Positions 43,211-51,837 of a DNA stretch of 64,000 bases are shown piece by piece. The stretch spans positions 34,643 to 98,642 of the forward strand of contig JAFGNZ010000048.1 of the NCBI GenBank assembly GCA_016926755.1, given 5' to 3'. The notes beneath the pieces are model-generated. The model was given only the letters and a program-made list of their open reading frames with translations. It was not told the DNA's origin and did no database searches. This stretch comes from Myxococcaceae bacterium. Lineage in GTDB: Bacteria; Myxococcota; Myxococcia; Myxococcales; Myxococcaceae. Positions within the stretch are counted from its first letter, which is position 1; each line of letters starts with the position of its first letter. A program made the translations under genes and the position numbers.

Positions 43211-43405
43211 ATGAAGAAGGCGGCGGCGGCGATGGTGGCGGCGTTCCTGACGGGTGGGGCGGCAATGGCGGTGCTGGGCGCGGTGCTCGGCCCGCTCTCG
43301 GAGGCAGCGGTGCTGGGGTTGGTGGGCGTGAGCCTCTATGCCGGCAGCGCGCTCCTGCAGGGCAGGCTGGCGGAGCCGGCGAATGGTGTCGCCGAGCAGA
43401 CTTGA
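43211..43405 (+). CDS. Small two-helix membrane protein (64 aa)
   Basis: A short gene divergent from exoA, with GAGGAG nine bases before the ATG. The product is almost all hydrophobic: two Ala/Gly/Leu segments (VAAFLTGGAAMAVLGAVL and AAVLGLVGVSLYAGSALL) separated by a short polar turn, and a polar C-terminus. I do not recognise a family. It may be a holin-like or accessory membrane peptide. The start and size depend on reading frame alone, so confidence is moderate. Confidence 0.6.
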   Translation: MKKAAAAMVAAFLTGGAAMAVLGAVLGPLSEAAVLGLVGVSLYAGSALLQGRLAEPANGVAEQT

Positions 43406-43548
43406 GCGGCGGTGATCCTGTCCTCCAGCGACCGAACGCGGAGCAGGCACCCTGGCGAGCGCCTGGAGCGCACGCTCGCGCTGCTTCACGTTCGGTGAGT
43501 GCACCACCAACTTTCCCTGGGCGACTGCACACGTGGAGGGGTTACCTC

Positions 43549-45438
43549 TTGAGGTCCACCACACACTTCCAGCTCACGCTGGGCGCTCAGCCACTGGGAG
43601 ACGGGCGCGCCCACTTCCGCGTCTGGGCGCCCCGGCGCAAGAGCGTGGATGTCTGCTTGCACGAGCCAGGCGGGCTTCGCTACCTGCCGCTCGAGAAGAC
43701 CGCGGGCGGCTACTTCGAGGGCACCCACGCGGTGCCCGTGGGCTCGCTCTACAAGTATCGGCTGGACCGCGGAGACACCTTCCCGGATCCCTGCTCGCGC
43801 TTCCAGCCCGAGGGCCCCCACGGCCCCTCCCGCCTCGTGGATCCCAGCCGCTACCGCTGGGCGGCCCCGGAGTGGCGCGGCCTCTCCTCCATGAAGGGCC
43901 AGGTCCTCTACGAACTGCACGTGGGCACCTTCACCCCGGAGGGCACCTACGCGGCCGCGGCGGCGAAGCTCCCCCTGCTCAAGGAGCTGGGCATCACGCT
44001 GGTGGAGCTGATGCCTCTGCACACCTTCCCGGGCCGCTACAACTGGGGCTACGACGGCGTGACGCTCTTCGCGCCGTGCGCCGTCTACGGCGAGCCGGAC
44101 ACGCTGCGGCGGATGGTGGACGAGGCGCACCGGCTGGGGCTCGGCATCATCCTGGACGTCGTCTACAACCACCTCGGCCCGGACGGGAACTACCTGTCCC
44201 AGTACTCACAGGGCTACTTCAACCCGAAGTACCCCAACGAGTGGGGCGAGCCCACCAACTTCGATGACGGCGAGGCGGCAGGCCCCTCGCGGGACTTCTT
44301 CATCCAGAACGCCTGCTACTGGATCGCCGAGTACCACTTCGACGGGCTGCGCCTGGACGCGACGCAGAGCCTCTATGACGCGTCGCCCACGCACATCGTG
44401 AAGGAGCTGGTGCAGAAGGCGCGCGCGGCGGCCGGCCCTCGGAACGTCCTGCTGATCGCCGAGAGCGAGCCCCAGGACGTGCGCGTGATCACCTCGCCGG
44501 ACCAGGGGGGCTACGGCGCGGATGGGCTGTGGGTGGATGACTTCCACCACTCGGCGCGGGTGGCGGCGGTGGGACGCTCGGAGGCGTACCTGATGGACTA
44601 CTGCGGCACCGCCCAGGAGCTGCTGTCCTGCGCGCTGCGCAACTCGCTGTACCAGGGGCAGTACTACCGCTGGCAGAAGAAGCGTCGCGGCTCCCCGCTG
44701 CTGCGCACCGCGCCCGCGCGGATCGTCTTCTACCTGCAGAACCACGACCAGCTCGCCAACACGCTGCGAGGGCAGCGGCTCCACGTGGTGGCCGGGTATG
44801 CGCGCGCCCGCGCGCTGACGACGTTCCTGCTGCTCCTGCCGCAGACGCCCATGCTCTTCATGGGACAGGAGTTCTTCTCCTCCACGCCGTTCCTCTACTT
44901 CGTGGATCACAAGCCCGAGCTGCAGAAGCTCGTCCACCACGGGCGCGACGAGTTCCTCTCCCAGTTCCCGAGCGCCCGTCAGGCCCTCAAGGTGGAGGGG
45001 CACACCGTGCCCATCGGGGACGAGGCCTTCCAGGCCTCCAAGCTGGACTGGACCGAACGCGACCGAAACAAAGAGGCACTGGCCCTGCACCAGGATCTCC
45101 TCCGGCTCCGCCGGGAGGATCCGGTGATCTCGGCGCAGGAGCCGAGCCGGCTGGCGGGGGCTGTGCTGTCCCGTTACGCGCTGGTGCTGCGCTACTTCGG
45201 CAGCGAGCAGGAGGGCGACCGCCTGCTCCTGCTCAACCTGGGCACGGGGCTGGACCTGGAGCCATGCCCGGAGCCGCTCCTCGCGCTGGAGGCGGGAAAA
45301 TCCTGGCGACTCCTGCTGTCTTCTGAGCACGTCCGCTACGGCGGCATGGGCGCCCCCGCGCTTCCAGGGGAAGGGCGGCTGCGCATCCCAGGACAGACAG
45401 CGCTCGTGCTCACGAGCACCGAGGAGAAGAACGCGTGA
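43549..45438 (+). CDS. treZ: Malto-oligosyltrehalose trehalohydrolase (TreZ-like, GH13)
   Basis: The 629-residue enzyme releases trehalose from maltooligosyl-trehalose. It has an N-terminal E-set domain (FRVWAPRRKSVDVCLHEPGG), the TreZ-typical YELHVGTFTPEGTY, NWGYDGVTLFAPCAVYG, and the barrel catalytic residues: Asp in FDGLRLDATQSL, Glu in VLLIAESEPQD, and the HD pair in YLQNHDQLAN. A C-terminal all-beta domain ends the protein. The start is the weakest point: TTG 43549 has GGAGG about ten bases upstream, while the frame is open back to 43402. treY, the usual partner, is not here. It overlaps the next gene by four bases. Confidence 0.85.
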   Translation: MRSTTHFQLTLGAQPLGDGRAHFRVWAPRRKSVDVCLHEPGGLRYLPLEKTAGGYFEGTHAVPVGSLYKYRLDRGDTFPDPCSRFQPEGPHGPSRLVDPSRYRWAAPEWRGLSSMKGQVLYELHVGTFTPEGTYAAAAAKLPLLKELGITLVELMPLHTFPGRYNWGYDGVTLFAPCAVYGEPDTLRRMVDEAHRLGLGIILDVVYNHLGPDGNYLSQYSQGYFNPKYPNEWGEPTNFDDGEAAGPSRDFFIQNACYWIAEYHFDGLRLDATQSLYDASPTHIVKELVQKARAAAGPRNVLLIAESEPQDVRVITSPDQGGYGADGLWVDDFHHSARVAAVGRSEAYLMDYCGTAQELLSCALRNSLYQGQYYRWQKKRRGSPLLRTAPARIVFYLQNHDQLANTLRGQRLHVVAGYARARALTTFLLLLPQTPMLFMGQEFFSSTPFLYFVDHKPELQKLVHHGRDEFLSQFPSARQALKVEGHTVPIGDEAFQASKLDWTERDRNKEALALHQDLLRLRREDPVISAQEPSRLAGAVLSRYALVLRYFGSEQEGDRLLLLNLGTGLDLEPCPEPLLALEAGKSWRLLLSSEHVRYGGMGAPALPGEGRLRIPGQTALVLTSTEEKNA

Positions 45439-47474
45439 CCTCAGTTGTGGACCCAGCCCCCGCCCTGCCCCGCCTTGGCTTCGAGTGGACGAGCGGCCCG
45501 GAGTTCGCGGACGTGATCAGCCGGGAGTGGCTGGTGACCAATGGGCGAGGCGGCTACGCCTCCGGCACCGTGGCGGGCTGCAACACCCGCCGCTACCACG
45601 GCCTCTTCATCCCGAGCCTGCCGAGGCTCGGCCGCACCGTGCTGCTCGCCCGCCTGGGGGAGCAGGCCCAGGTCGCCGGCCACGTGTACCAATTGAACAC
45701 CGAGGAGCACGGGGATGGCCATGTCCTCCAGGACGGCGCCAGCGTGCTGCGCAGCTTCCACCTGGACGGGCTGATCCCTGTCTGGGAGTACGCCCTGGGC
45801 CCCGCGCGGCTGCGCCGCAAGCTGATGATGGTGCACGGGGAGAACACCCTCTTCGTGGCGTGGGAGCACGTCTCGGGGCCGGAGGTCCACCTGAGGCTGC
45901 GTCCCTTCCCCGTGGCGAGGCTGCATGACCGGCCGATCCCGGACGGCCCGTACGAGCCCATCGTCCGCCTCCAGGGGCAGCGCGTGGAGATGCAGGCCAT
46001 GGCGGACGCTCCGGCCATGCGGATGCGCCTCCACGCGAGCTGCGCCATGCCCTTCGTGGCCCTGAGCCAGACCTCGCGGCGCCTGCTCTACCGGACGGAG
46101 CGGGCGCGTGGGTACGATCACACCGAGATCCAGCAGAGCCCGGGCTACTTCGAGTGCAGCGTGGGGCCGGGAGAGCTCCTGTCCCTGGCCGTCACGACGG
46201 AGGACTGGTGGGTGCTGGATCGGGATCCACGGCAGACGTTCGCGCTGGAGCTGGAGCGCGAGCGGAAGCTGCTGGGCCGGGCCCCCGCGGAGGCCCGCGC
46301 GGGAGTCCCGGCGAGGCTGGCCCTGGCGGCGGATCAGTTCATCATCGATCCGATGCGCCCCGCGGACGACGCCTGGGCTCGCTCCATCGGTCAGGACGCG
46401 CGCAGCGTCATCGCCGGCTACCACTGGTTCACGGACTGGGGGCGGGACACGATGATCTCGCTCGAGGGGCTCACCCTGTGCACCACGCGCCCCCGGGAGG
46501 CGGCGGCCATCCTGCGCACCTTCCAGCACTACGTGAGGGACGGGCTCATCCCCAACTACTTCCCGGACGGCGAGAGCGAGGGCGTGTACCACACGGCGGA
46601 CGCCACGCTGTGGTACTTCCACGCGGTGGACCGCTACCTGGAGTGCACGCAGGACGAGGAGCTGCTGCGAGACGTGTTCCCCACGCTGGCCAGCATCGTG
46701 GAGCACCACCTGCGGGGCACGCGCTTCCACATTGGCGTGGATCCGGCGGACGGGCTGCTGCGGCAGGGGCAGGACGGCTACCAACTCACCTGGATGGACG
46801 CCAAGGTGGACGGCTGGGTGGTGACGCCCCGGTGCGGCAAGGCGGTGGAGATCAACGCGCTCTGGTTCAACGCGCTGCGGCTGATGGCCACCTGGGCGGA
46901 GCGGCTGGGCAAGGATCCCACCCCCTATATGGGCGCGGCGGAGCGGGTGTACGGCAGCTTCAACAAGCGCTTCTGGAACCCGGCCGCGGGCTGCCTCTTC
47001 GACGTGGTGGAGGGGGAGAGCGGGAGGGACGATCCGGCCATCCGGCCCAACCAGATCTTCGCGATCTCGCTGCGCCACCCGGTGCTGCGCCGGGAGCGGT
47101 GGGAGGCCGTGCTGGAGGTGGTGCACCGGGAGCTGGTGACGCCGGTGGGGCTGCGAAGCCTGGCGCCCGGGCACGCGGACTACAAGGCCAACTATGACGG
47201 GGATCTGCGCGCGCGCGACGCGGCCTATCACCAGGGCACGGTGTGGGGGTGGCTGATCGGGCACTACATCGACGCGACGTTGAAGGTGAACCCGGACATC
47301 AAGGCGGCGCGCGCGCTGCTCGCGGGCCTGGAGCACCACCTGGAGCACGCGGGCCTTGGGCAGATCAGCGAGATCTTCGACGCGACGGAGCCGTACCGGC
47401 CGCGCGGCTGCATCGCGCAGGCGTGGAGCGTGGCCGAGGCGCTCCGGGTCTTCCTGAAGACCCACGTCACCTGA
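45435..47474 (+). CDS. Glycogen debranching enzyme, amylo-alpha-1,6-glucosidase (GH133)
   Basis: The 679-residue protein has an N-terminal GDE_N-like beta domain (REWLVTNGRGGYASGTVAGC, NTRRYHGLFI) and a C-terminal alpha/alpha barrel GDE_C. The barrel shows AGYHWFTDWGRDTMISLEGL, YFPDGESEGVYHTADATLWY, LTWMDAKVDGWVVTPRCGKA and YHQGTVWGWLIGHYIDATLK. The Asp/Glu-bearing motifs are those of bacterial GDEs. GTG 45435 overlaps the treZ-like stop, so the two are one operon. It would act on limit dextrins to supply malto-oligosaccharides for trehalose formation. Confidence 0.92.
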   Translation: MTSVVDPAPALPRLGFEWTSGPEFADVISREWLVTNGRGGYASGTVAGCNTRRYHGLFIPSLPRLGRTVLLARLGEQAQVAGHVYQLNTEEHGDGHVLQDGASVLRSFHLDGLIPVWEYALGPARLRRKLMMVHGENTLFVAWEHVSGPEVHLRLRPFPVARLHDRPIPDGPYEPIVRLQGQRVEMQAMADAPAMRMRLHASCAMPFVALSQTSRRLLYRTERARGYDHTEIQQSPGYFECSVGPGELLSLAVTTEDWWVLDRDPRQTFALELERERKLLGRAPAEARAGVPARLALAADQFIIDPMRPADDAWARSIGQDARSVIAGYHWFTDWGRDTMISLEGLTLCTTRPREAAAILRTFQHYVRDGLIPNYFPDGESEGVYHTADATLWYFHAVDRYLECTQDEELLRDVFPTLASIVEHHLRGTRFHIGVDPADGLLRQGQDGYQLTWMDAKVDGWVVTPRCGKAVEINALWFNALRLMATWAERLGKDPTPYMGAAERVYGSFNKRFWNPAAGCLFDVVEGESGRDDPAIRPNQIFAISLRHPVLRRERWEAVLEVVHRELVTPVGLRSLAPGHADYKANYDGDLRARDAAYHQGTVWGWLIGHYIDATLKVNPDIKAARALLAGLEHHLEHAGLGQISEIFDATEPYRPRGCIAQAWSVAEALRVFLKTHVT

Positions 47475-47495
47475 TGTTCGGAGTGCTCGCGTCTC

Positions 47496-47511
47496 CCTAC
47501 CGTATGGGTAG
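47496..47511. repeat. Short inverted repeat with CCTACC before the EVE gene
   Basis: The sequence CCTACCGTATGGGTAG contains CTACC and GGTAG arms around GTATG, 12 bases before the ATG at 47523. It could be an operator or a promoter -10 region. It shares the CCTACC hexamer with the cluster upstream of the kinase gene. Confidence 0.35.
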
Positions 47512-47522
47512 AGTGCACGGCC

Positions 47523-47951
47523 ATGGCGAAGACCCAGTACTGGCTGATCAAGAGCGAGCCCTCCGTCTACCCGTACGCCCAGCTCGAGAAGGACGGGAAG
47601 GCGGACTGGACCGGCGTGCGCAACTTCGAGGCGCGCAACAACCTCCGCGCCATGAAGCCCGGAGACCGCTGCCTCTACTACCACTCGAACGTGGGCAAGG
47701 CCGTGGTGGGCGTGGCGAAGGTGCTCACCGCGGCGGGCCCGGACCCTACCGCCCCCGGCGAGGACTGGGCCTCCGTGGAGGTGGCGCCCGTGGTCTCCTT
47801 CAAGGAGCCCGTGGAGCTGGCCACCATCAAGAAGACCCCCGCCCTGAAGGACATGCAGCTCCTCACGCGCAGCCGGATCAGCGTGGTGCCCGTCACCGCC
47901 GATCACTTCAAGCTCGTCCTCAAGCTGGGGAAGACGGCGCTCCCGAAGTGA
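47523..47951 (+). CDS. EVE-domain (PUA-like) protein
   Basis: The 142-residue protein is an EVE domain, the PUA-related fold of human THYN1. It starts MAKTQYWLIKSEPSVYPYAQ and has WTGVRNFEARNNLRAMKPGD and CLYYHSNVGKAVVGVAKV, the conserved core that binds modified bases, then a C-terminal VVPVTADHFKLVLKL. EVE proteins read modified cytosine or N4/N6-methyl marks and are often attached to restriction systems, but no such genes are next to it here. It is probably a stand-alone housekeeping member. Terminator not evident. Confidence 0.93.
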   Translation: MAKTQYWLIKSEPSVYPYAQLEKDGKADWTGVRNFEARNNLRAMKPGDRCLYYHSNVGKAVVGVAKVLTAAGPDPTAPGEDWASVEVAPVVSFKEPVELATIKKTPALKDMQLLTRSRISVVPVTADHFKLVLKLGKTALPK

Positions 47952-47964
47952 CCGGCTCGAGCAG

Positions 47965-48540
47965 CTACTTGCGGGGCTCGGGGCGGCGCAGGTCCTCCTC
48001 CTCCGGAGGTCCAGAGCGGCGCAGGATGCGGACCTCACGCCGCACGTCTCCCATCTCGGCCTCGAGCTTCTGCCAGTTGTCCGGGCCCAGCAGCCGCTTG
48101 ATCTGGAGCATCAGCCCGATGCGGTTCTTGCGCACGGCCAGCTCCGCGCGCCCCACCGCCTCCACCTGCTGCATCACGGCGCTGTCGCTGGGGCTCGTGG
48201 AGCGCAACAACCTGTCCAGGGCGAGCTGGGCGCGCTTCAGATCCGCCTCCAGGCCGATGAGCTGCTCGTTCGCCTCGAAGGTGAGATCCTGGATCCGCTG
48301 GGCGAGATCCTTCGGCAGCCCAAGCTTCGCGACGACATGCGCGGGGATGCCATAGGCCGGCGGCGGCAGCGACATCATCATGGGTCCCACGGGCGGGACC
48401 GGGGGCACCGGCGGCACGGGGGGCGCGGGGAAGCTCCCGTGCCGCTCGATGACGACATCCACCTCATGGGTCTGGGCCAAGGCGGGAAGCGCGAACAGAA
48501 CAGCCGCGAGTCCCAGGGTCGTCATGACTTTCATCATCAT
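47965..48540 (-). CDS. Spy/CnrR-like periplasmic stress protein
   Basis: The 191-residue protein has a signal peptide (VMTTLGLAAVLFALPALAQ), a Pro-repeat linker (PPVPPVPPVPPVGP), then a long helical domain (LGLPKDLAQRIQDLTFEANE, LEADLKRAQLALDRLLRS, MQQVEAVGRAELAVRKNRIG). That domain resembles the LTxxQ-type Spy/CpxP/CnrX fold, ending in a charged tail. AGGAG precedes ATG 48538-48540, which overlaps the anti-sigma stop. It is the third gene of an ECF sigma, anti-sigma, periplasmic protein operon and may sense envelope stress or metal, like ZraP or CnrX. Confidence 0.72.
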   Translation of the reverse strand: MMMKVMTTLGLAAVLFALPALAQTHEVDVVIERHGSFPAPPVPPVPPVPPVGPMMMSLPPPAYGIPAHVVAKLGLPKDLAQRIQDLTFEANEQLIGLEADLKRAQLALDRLLRSTSPSDSAVMQQVEAVGRAELAVRKNRIGLMLQIKRLLGPDNWQKLEAEMGDVRREVRILRRSGPPEEEDLRRPEPRK

Positions 48541-49067
48541 CGTGCAGGCTCCTGCGTGGGTGAGGGGTGAAGGGGTGCGAGCGCCGTCCGGAAGGGACGC
48601 TCACTCAAGGCCGAGGGAGTGGAGGGCCGCACCCAGAGGGCGAGCGCTCCAAATGGGGCATAGGTCTCGTCCTCGAAGGTCAGGTCGCGTTGCGCGTAGC
48701 CCTCGACCTCTTCGAGCAGCAGCTCGAGGGAGGGGGCCTCGACGACCTGCTCCGGCGGAGTGTCCCTGGCAGGAACCGTCGTCTCCTCGGGAGGCATCAC
48801 GAGCAGAACCGCGGCGGCGACGGCGCTCACCAGCGCGGCGCCAGCGGCAGCCCGGCGCCGATGGTGGCGGCGTCGCACCTCGCCCAGGATGGCCTGCTGC
48901 GAGACAGGCGCCAGGGGTGGAGGGGCCGACAGCCGCAGCTTCGACGCGGCGGCATGGAGGCGAGCGAGCTCTCGGCACCGAGGGCACTGCTCCAGATGGG
49001 CCTGGAGCTCCGCGGGACGAGGCAGCCCTTCGTCCACGATGGCCGCGGCGACATCGTCGCAGCTCAT
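48537..49067 (-). CDS. Anti-sigma factor with zinc-finger motif
   Basis: The 176-residue protein starts MSCDDVAAAIVDEGLPRPAE and has the ZAS motif HLEQCPRC (HX3CX2C), which binds the partner sigma factor in the cytoplasm. One membrane segment follows (AAGAALVSAVAAAVLLVM, about residues 75-92), then a periplasmic domain with an acidic helix (LELLLEEVEGYAQR). It overlaps the sigma gene by four bases and the Spy-like gene by four. The longer upstream frame is a shadow of the sigma gene. Confidence 0.82.
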   Translation of the reverse strand: MSCDDVAAAIVDEGLPRPAELQAHLEQCPRCRELARLHAAASKLRLSAPPPLAPVSQQAILGEVRRRHHRRRAAAGAALVSAVAAAVLLVMPPEETTVPARDTPPEQVVEAPSLELLLEEVEGYAQRDLTFEDETYAPFGALALWVRPSTPSALSERPFRTALAPLHPSPTQEPAR

Positions 49068-49606
49068 GGCATGTCTCCTTTCATCACCAGCGCATCCGCC
49101 GCCTTGAGCTTCTGGAGCGCCCGGTAGAGGTGGATGCGGACGGTCCCCCGCTCGATGCCCATGGCCTCGGCGATGGCGTCGAGCTCGAGCCCCTCCAGGT
49201 AGCGAAGGGTAAAGGCGGTGGCCTGCTGCGCGGGGAGCGTCCGCAGCGCGCGCCCGAAGGCCCGCCAGCGCTCGGCGCCCTCGAAGGACTGCTCGGGCGA
49301 GGGCTGCGGAGCCGGGCCCAGGTCCAGCACCTCCCGGAGCACGCTCCACACCTGGCGACGGCGCAGCAGGCTCATGGCCCGCGAGACGAGGATGCGTCTC
49401 AACCAGGCAGGCCCAGCCTGGAGATCCCGCAGCGAGCGGCGCTTCTCGTAGGCATCCGCGAGCGCGGCCTGGACGAGGTCCCTCGCCTCCTCCGCGTCCC
49501 AGACGAGCCGCCGAGCAAGCCGCAGGAGCGCGGCCTGCTCGCCCGCGACGAGCATGTCGAAGCCGAGCGCGGCGCTGACGCTTGGCTCGATCGACGTCTC
49601 GTCCAT
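49064..49606 (-). CDS. ECF-type RNA polymerase sigma factor
   Basis: The 180-residue protein has sigma region 2 (LVWDAEEARDLVQAALADAY, LQAGPAWLRRILVSRAMSLL) and region 4 (LRTLPAQQATAFTLRYLEGL, DAIAEAMGIERGTVRIHLYR). There is no region 1 or 3, so it is an ECF sigma factor. ATG 49604-49606 is the likely start. It should be held by the overlapping anti-sigma factor. The 205-base gap to the divergent pheA holds its own promoter, which is often autoregulated, but I could not pick the -35/-10 pair with confidence. Confidence 0.9.
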   Translation of the reverse strand: MDETSIEPSVSAALGFDMLVAGEQAALLRLARRLVWDAEEARDLVQAALADAYEKRRSLRDLQAGPAWLRRILVSRAMSLLRRRQVWSVLREVLDLGPAPQPSPEQSFEGAERWRAFGRALRTLPAQQATAFTLRYLEGLELDAIAEAMGIERGTVRIHLYRALQKLKAADALVMKGDMP

Positions 49607-49811
49607 GGCTGCGGTGCCCCTCAAGCTCTCTTCTCCCGGCCAGCTTCCGAGAAATAAGGACGCACGGGCCTGGAAAACGGCATACAGCCCCCGCTCGCGC
49701 TCTCAGGCAGACCGGTATACCTACATTCCGGCGACTGGATGTCCCCCCGCCAGGCGCTCGTCTTCACTCTTGCGGCACTCCTGAAGCGCTGATCACTATA
49801 TTGAGTCGCCT

Positions 49812-50951
49812 ATGGCGGACCTTCCGGACCTCGAGACCCTCCGCGTGGCCATCGAGCGCATCGACGCGGAGATCCTGGACGCCCTCCGGCGCCGGATGGA
49901 CCTCGCGGATGACATCGCCCGAACCAAGCTGGCCGCGGCCTCCCCCCTCCGAGATCCACGACGGGAGGATCTCGTGCTCCGGAAGGTACGCGAGGCCGCC
50001 GCGACGCAGGGCCTGGATCCCCACGAGATCGAGCGCATCTACCGGCTCATCATGGAGATGTCGGTCTCGCGGCAGCAGTCGCTGGTGCAGCGCCTGGACA
50101 CCACCCCGCTTCGGGTGGGCTACCCCGGCATCGAGGGCTCCTACAGCCACCTCGCCGCGCGCGATCGCTACGCCGGTCGCCCAGGCGGCATCCTCCTCAC
50201 CGGCTTCGAGACCGGCCGCGAGGTGCTGGACTCCCTCCGCCGCGGCGAGCTGGATCTCGCGCTGCTGCCCCTCGAGAACACCTCGGCGGGCAGCGTGCAT
50301 GAGACGTACAACCTGCTCGCCGAGGGCAACTTCGTCATCATCGGGGAGCTGGTGACCCAGGTGGATCACCGGCTGCTCGGCCTCCCCGGCGCGCGCCTGG
50401 AGGATCTGCGCACGGTGCTGTCCCACCCGCAGGCGCTGGCGCAGTGCGAGGCCTTCCTGCGCAAGGTGCCGTGGATCCGCGCCCTCCCCGAGTTCGACAC
50501 CAGCGGCGCGGCCCTCAAGGTTCGCGAGCACAATGATCCCACCATGGCCGCCATCGCCAGCGAGTCCGCCGCCCAGCGCTTCGGGCTGCAGGTGCTGGTG
50601 CGCGACATCCAGCCCGCCGCCGGCGACTACACCCGCTTCGTGGAGCTGGCCCGCGAGGCCACCCCCGTGCCCCCGGATGTGCCCTGCAAGACGACGCTCA
50701 CCGTGGTGCTGGAGCACCGCCCCGGCACGCTCGGGCAGGTGCTGACGGCCCTGGCCCAGCGCGGGGTGAACGTGGCCAAGCTGGAGGCCCGGCCCATCCC
50801 TGGCGCGCCGTGGCAGTACCGCTTCTTCTTCGATCTGGAGGGCCACGCGGCCTCGGCGCCCCTCGTCGCGGCGCTCGGGGATCTGGAGCCCCTCACCTCG
50901 TCCATGCGGGTGCTCGGGACCTATCCGCGCGCGGAGGAGCCCCATGGGTAG
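49812..50951 (+). CDS. pheA: Bifunctional chorismate mutase / prephenate dehydratase
   Basis: The 379-residue enzyme turns chorismate into prephenate and then phenylpyruvate. It has an N-terminal AroQ chorismate mutase (LRVAIERIDAEILDALRRRM, residues 1-90). The prephenate dehydratase domain (about 96-275) has VGYPGIEGSYSHLAA, LLPLENTSAGSVHETYNLL, LSHPQALAQCEAFL and DYTRFVEL. An ACT domain (LTVVLEHRPGTLGQVLTAL, LEARPIPGA) binds Phe for feedback. The PDT start reads GIEGSYS instead of the common GPxGTFS. A second dehydratase gene overlaps its end by eight bases. Confidence 0.93.
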   Translation: MADLPDLETLRVAIERIDAEILDALRRRMDLADDIARTKLAAASPLRDPRREDLVLRKVREAAATQGLDPHEIERIYRLIMEMSVSRQQSLVQRLDTTPLRVGYPGIEGSYSHLAARDRYAGRPGGILLTGFETGREVLDSLRRGELDLALLPLENTSAGSVHETYNLLAEGNFVIIGELVTQVDHRLLGLPGARLEDLRTVLSHPQALAQCEAFLRKVPWIRALPEFDTSGAALKVREHNDPTMAAIASESAAQRFGLQVLVRDIQPAAGDYTRFVELAREATPVPPDVPCKTTLTVVLEHRPGTLGQVLTALAQRGVNVAKLEARPIPGAPWQYRFFFDLEGHAASAPLVAALGDLEPLTSSMRVLGTYPRAEEPHG

Positions 50952-51762
50952 TCCGCGCATCGCGTTCCAGGGTGAGCGTGGCGCCTATAGCGAGGAGGCC
51001 ACCCGGGCGCTCTTCGGCCCTGGGGTGGAGGCCCTGCCCTGCCCCAGCTTCCGCGCCGTCTTCGAGGCGCTCGCCTCGGGCAAGGTGGACGGCGGCGCGG
51101 TGCCGGTGGAGAACTCGCTGGCCGGCTCTGTCACGGAGAACGTGGACCTCCTGCTGGAGTTCTCCCTGCCCATCACCGGCGAGCTGTCGCTGCGCATCCG
51201 GCACTGCCTGCTCGCCCCGGCCGGAGCCGCGCTGGCGGACATCACGCGCGCCCTCTCCCACCCCCAGGCCCTGGCCCAGTGCGCGGGCTTCCTGCGCAAG
51301 CACGGCATCACCCCCGTGGCGGAGTCCGACACGGCCGGCAGCGCGAAGCGGGTCGCGGAGCAGGCTCCTCCCCGCACCGCCGCCATCGCCAGCCGGACCG
51401 CGGCGGGCCTGTACGGCCTGACGGTGCTCCAGGAGGGCATCGAGGACGCACCGGACAACTACACGCGCTTCATCTCGCTGGGCGCCGTCCCGGATCTCCA
51501 GGGTGCCCGAAGCAAGACGGCGCTGGCGATCACCCTGGAGAATGAACCCGGGGCGCTCCACCGGGTGCTGGGCGTGTTCGCCGCGCGAGGCCTGAACGTG
51601 GTGCGGCTGGAGGCCCGCCCGAGGCGACGCCCCTGGGAGTACGTCTTCTGCGTGGATCTCGAAGGCTCGCGGGAAGAGCCCCGGGTCGCCGAGGCGCTCG
51701 CTGAGGCCGCTCGCCAGTGCCGCTCGCTCCAGGTGCTGGGCAGCTACCGCGTCGCCGGCTGA
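50944..51762 (+). CDS. Prephenate dehydratase with ACT domain (second copy)
   Basis: The 272-residue protein lacks chorismate mutase and starts directly with the dehydratase: RIAFQGERGAYSEEATRALF, VPVENSLAGSVTENVDLLLE, LSHPQALAQCAGFLRKHG and NYTRFISLGAVPD. The TRF Thr needed for catalysis is present. The C-terminal ACT domain is TALAITLENEPGALHRVLGV and LEARPRRRPWEY. GERGAYSEEA is the canonical GxxGAYSE motif, closer to typical enzymes than the first copy. Its ATG lies within the end of the first gene. The two copies may differ in feedback or substrate (arogenate or prephenate). Confidence 0.92.
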   Translation: MGSPRIAFQGERGAYSEEATRALFGPGVEALPCPSFRAVFEALASGKVDGGAVPVENSLAGSVTENVDLLLEFSLPITGELSLRIRHCLLAPAGAALADITRALSHPQALAQCAGFLRKHGITPVAESDTAGSAKRVAEQAPPRTAAIASRTAAGLYGLTVLQEGIEDAPDNYTRFISLGAVPDLQGARSKTALAITLENEPGALHRVLGVFAARGLNVVRLEARPRRRPWEYVFCVDLEGSREEPRVAEALAEAARQCRSLQVLGSYRVAG

Positions 51763-51837
51763 GGCGCAGCCCGTCCCCGTTCCGCACGGCCTGCTCGTAC
51801 GCCTCGCGGACGATGCGCGTGTCGTTCTGGAGCGCGC

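Noticed and set aside
45441..48038. 865-codon minus-strand ORF opposite the debranching enzyme
   Set aside because: Same pattern of His/Arg/Gly/Val-rich low-complexity protein; the opposite strand carries a clear GH133 gene.
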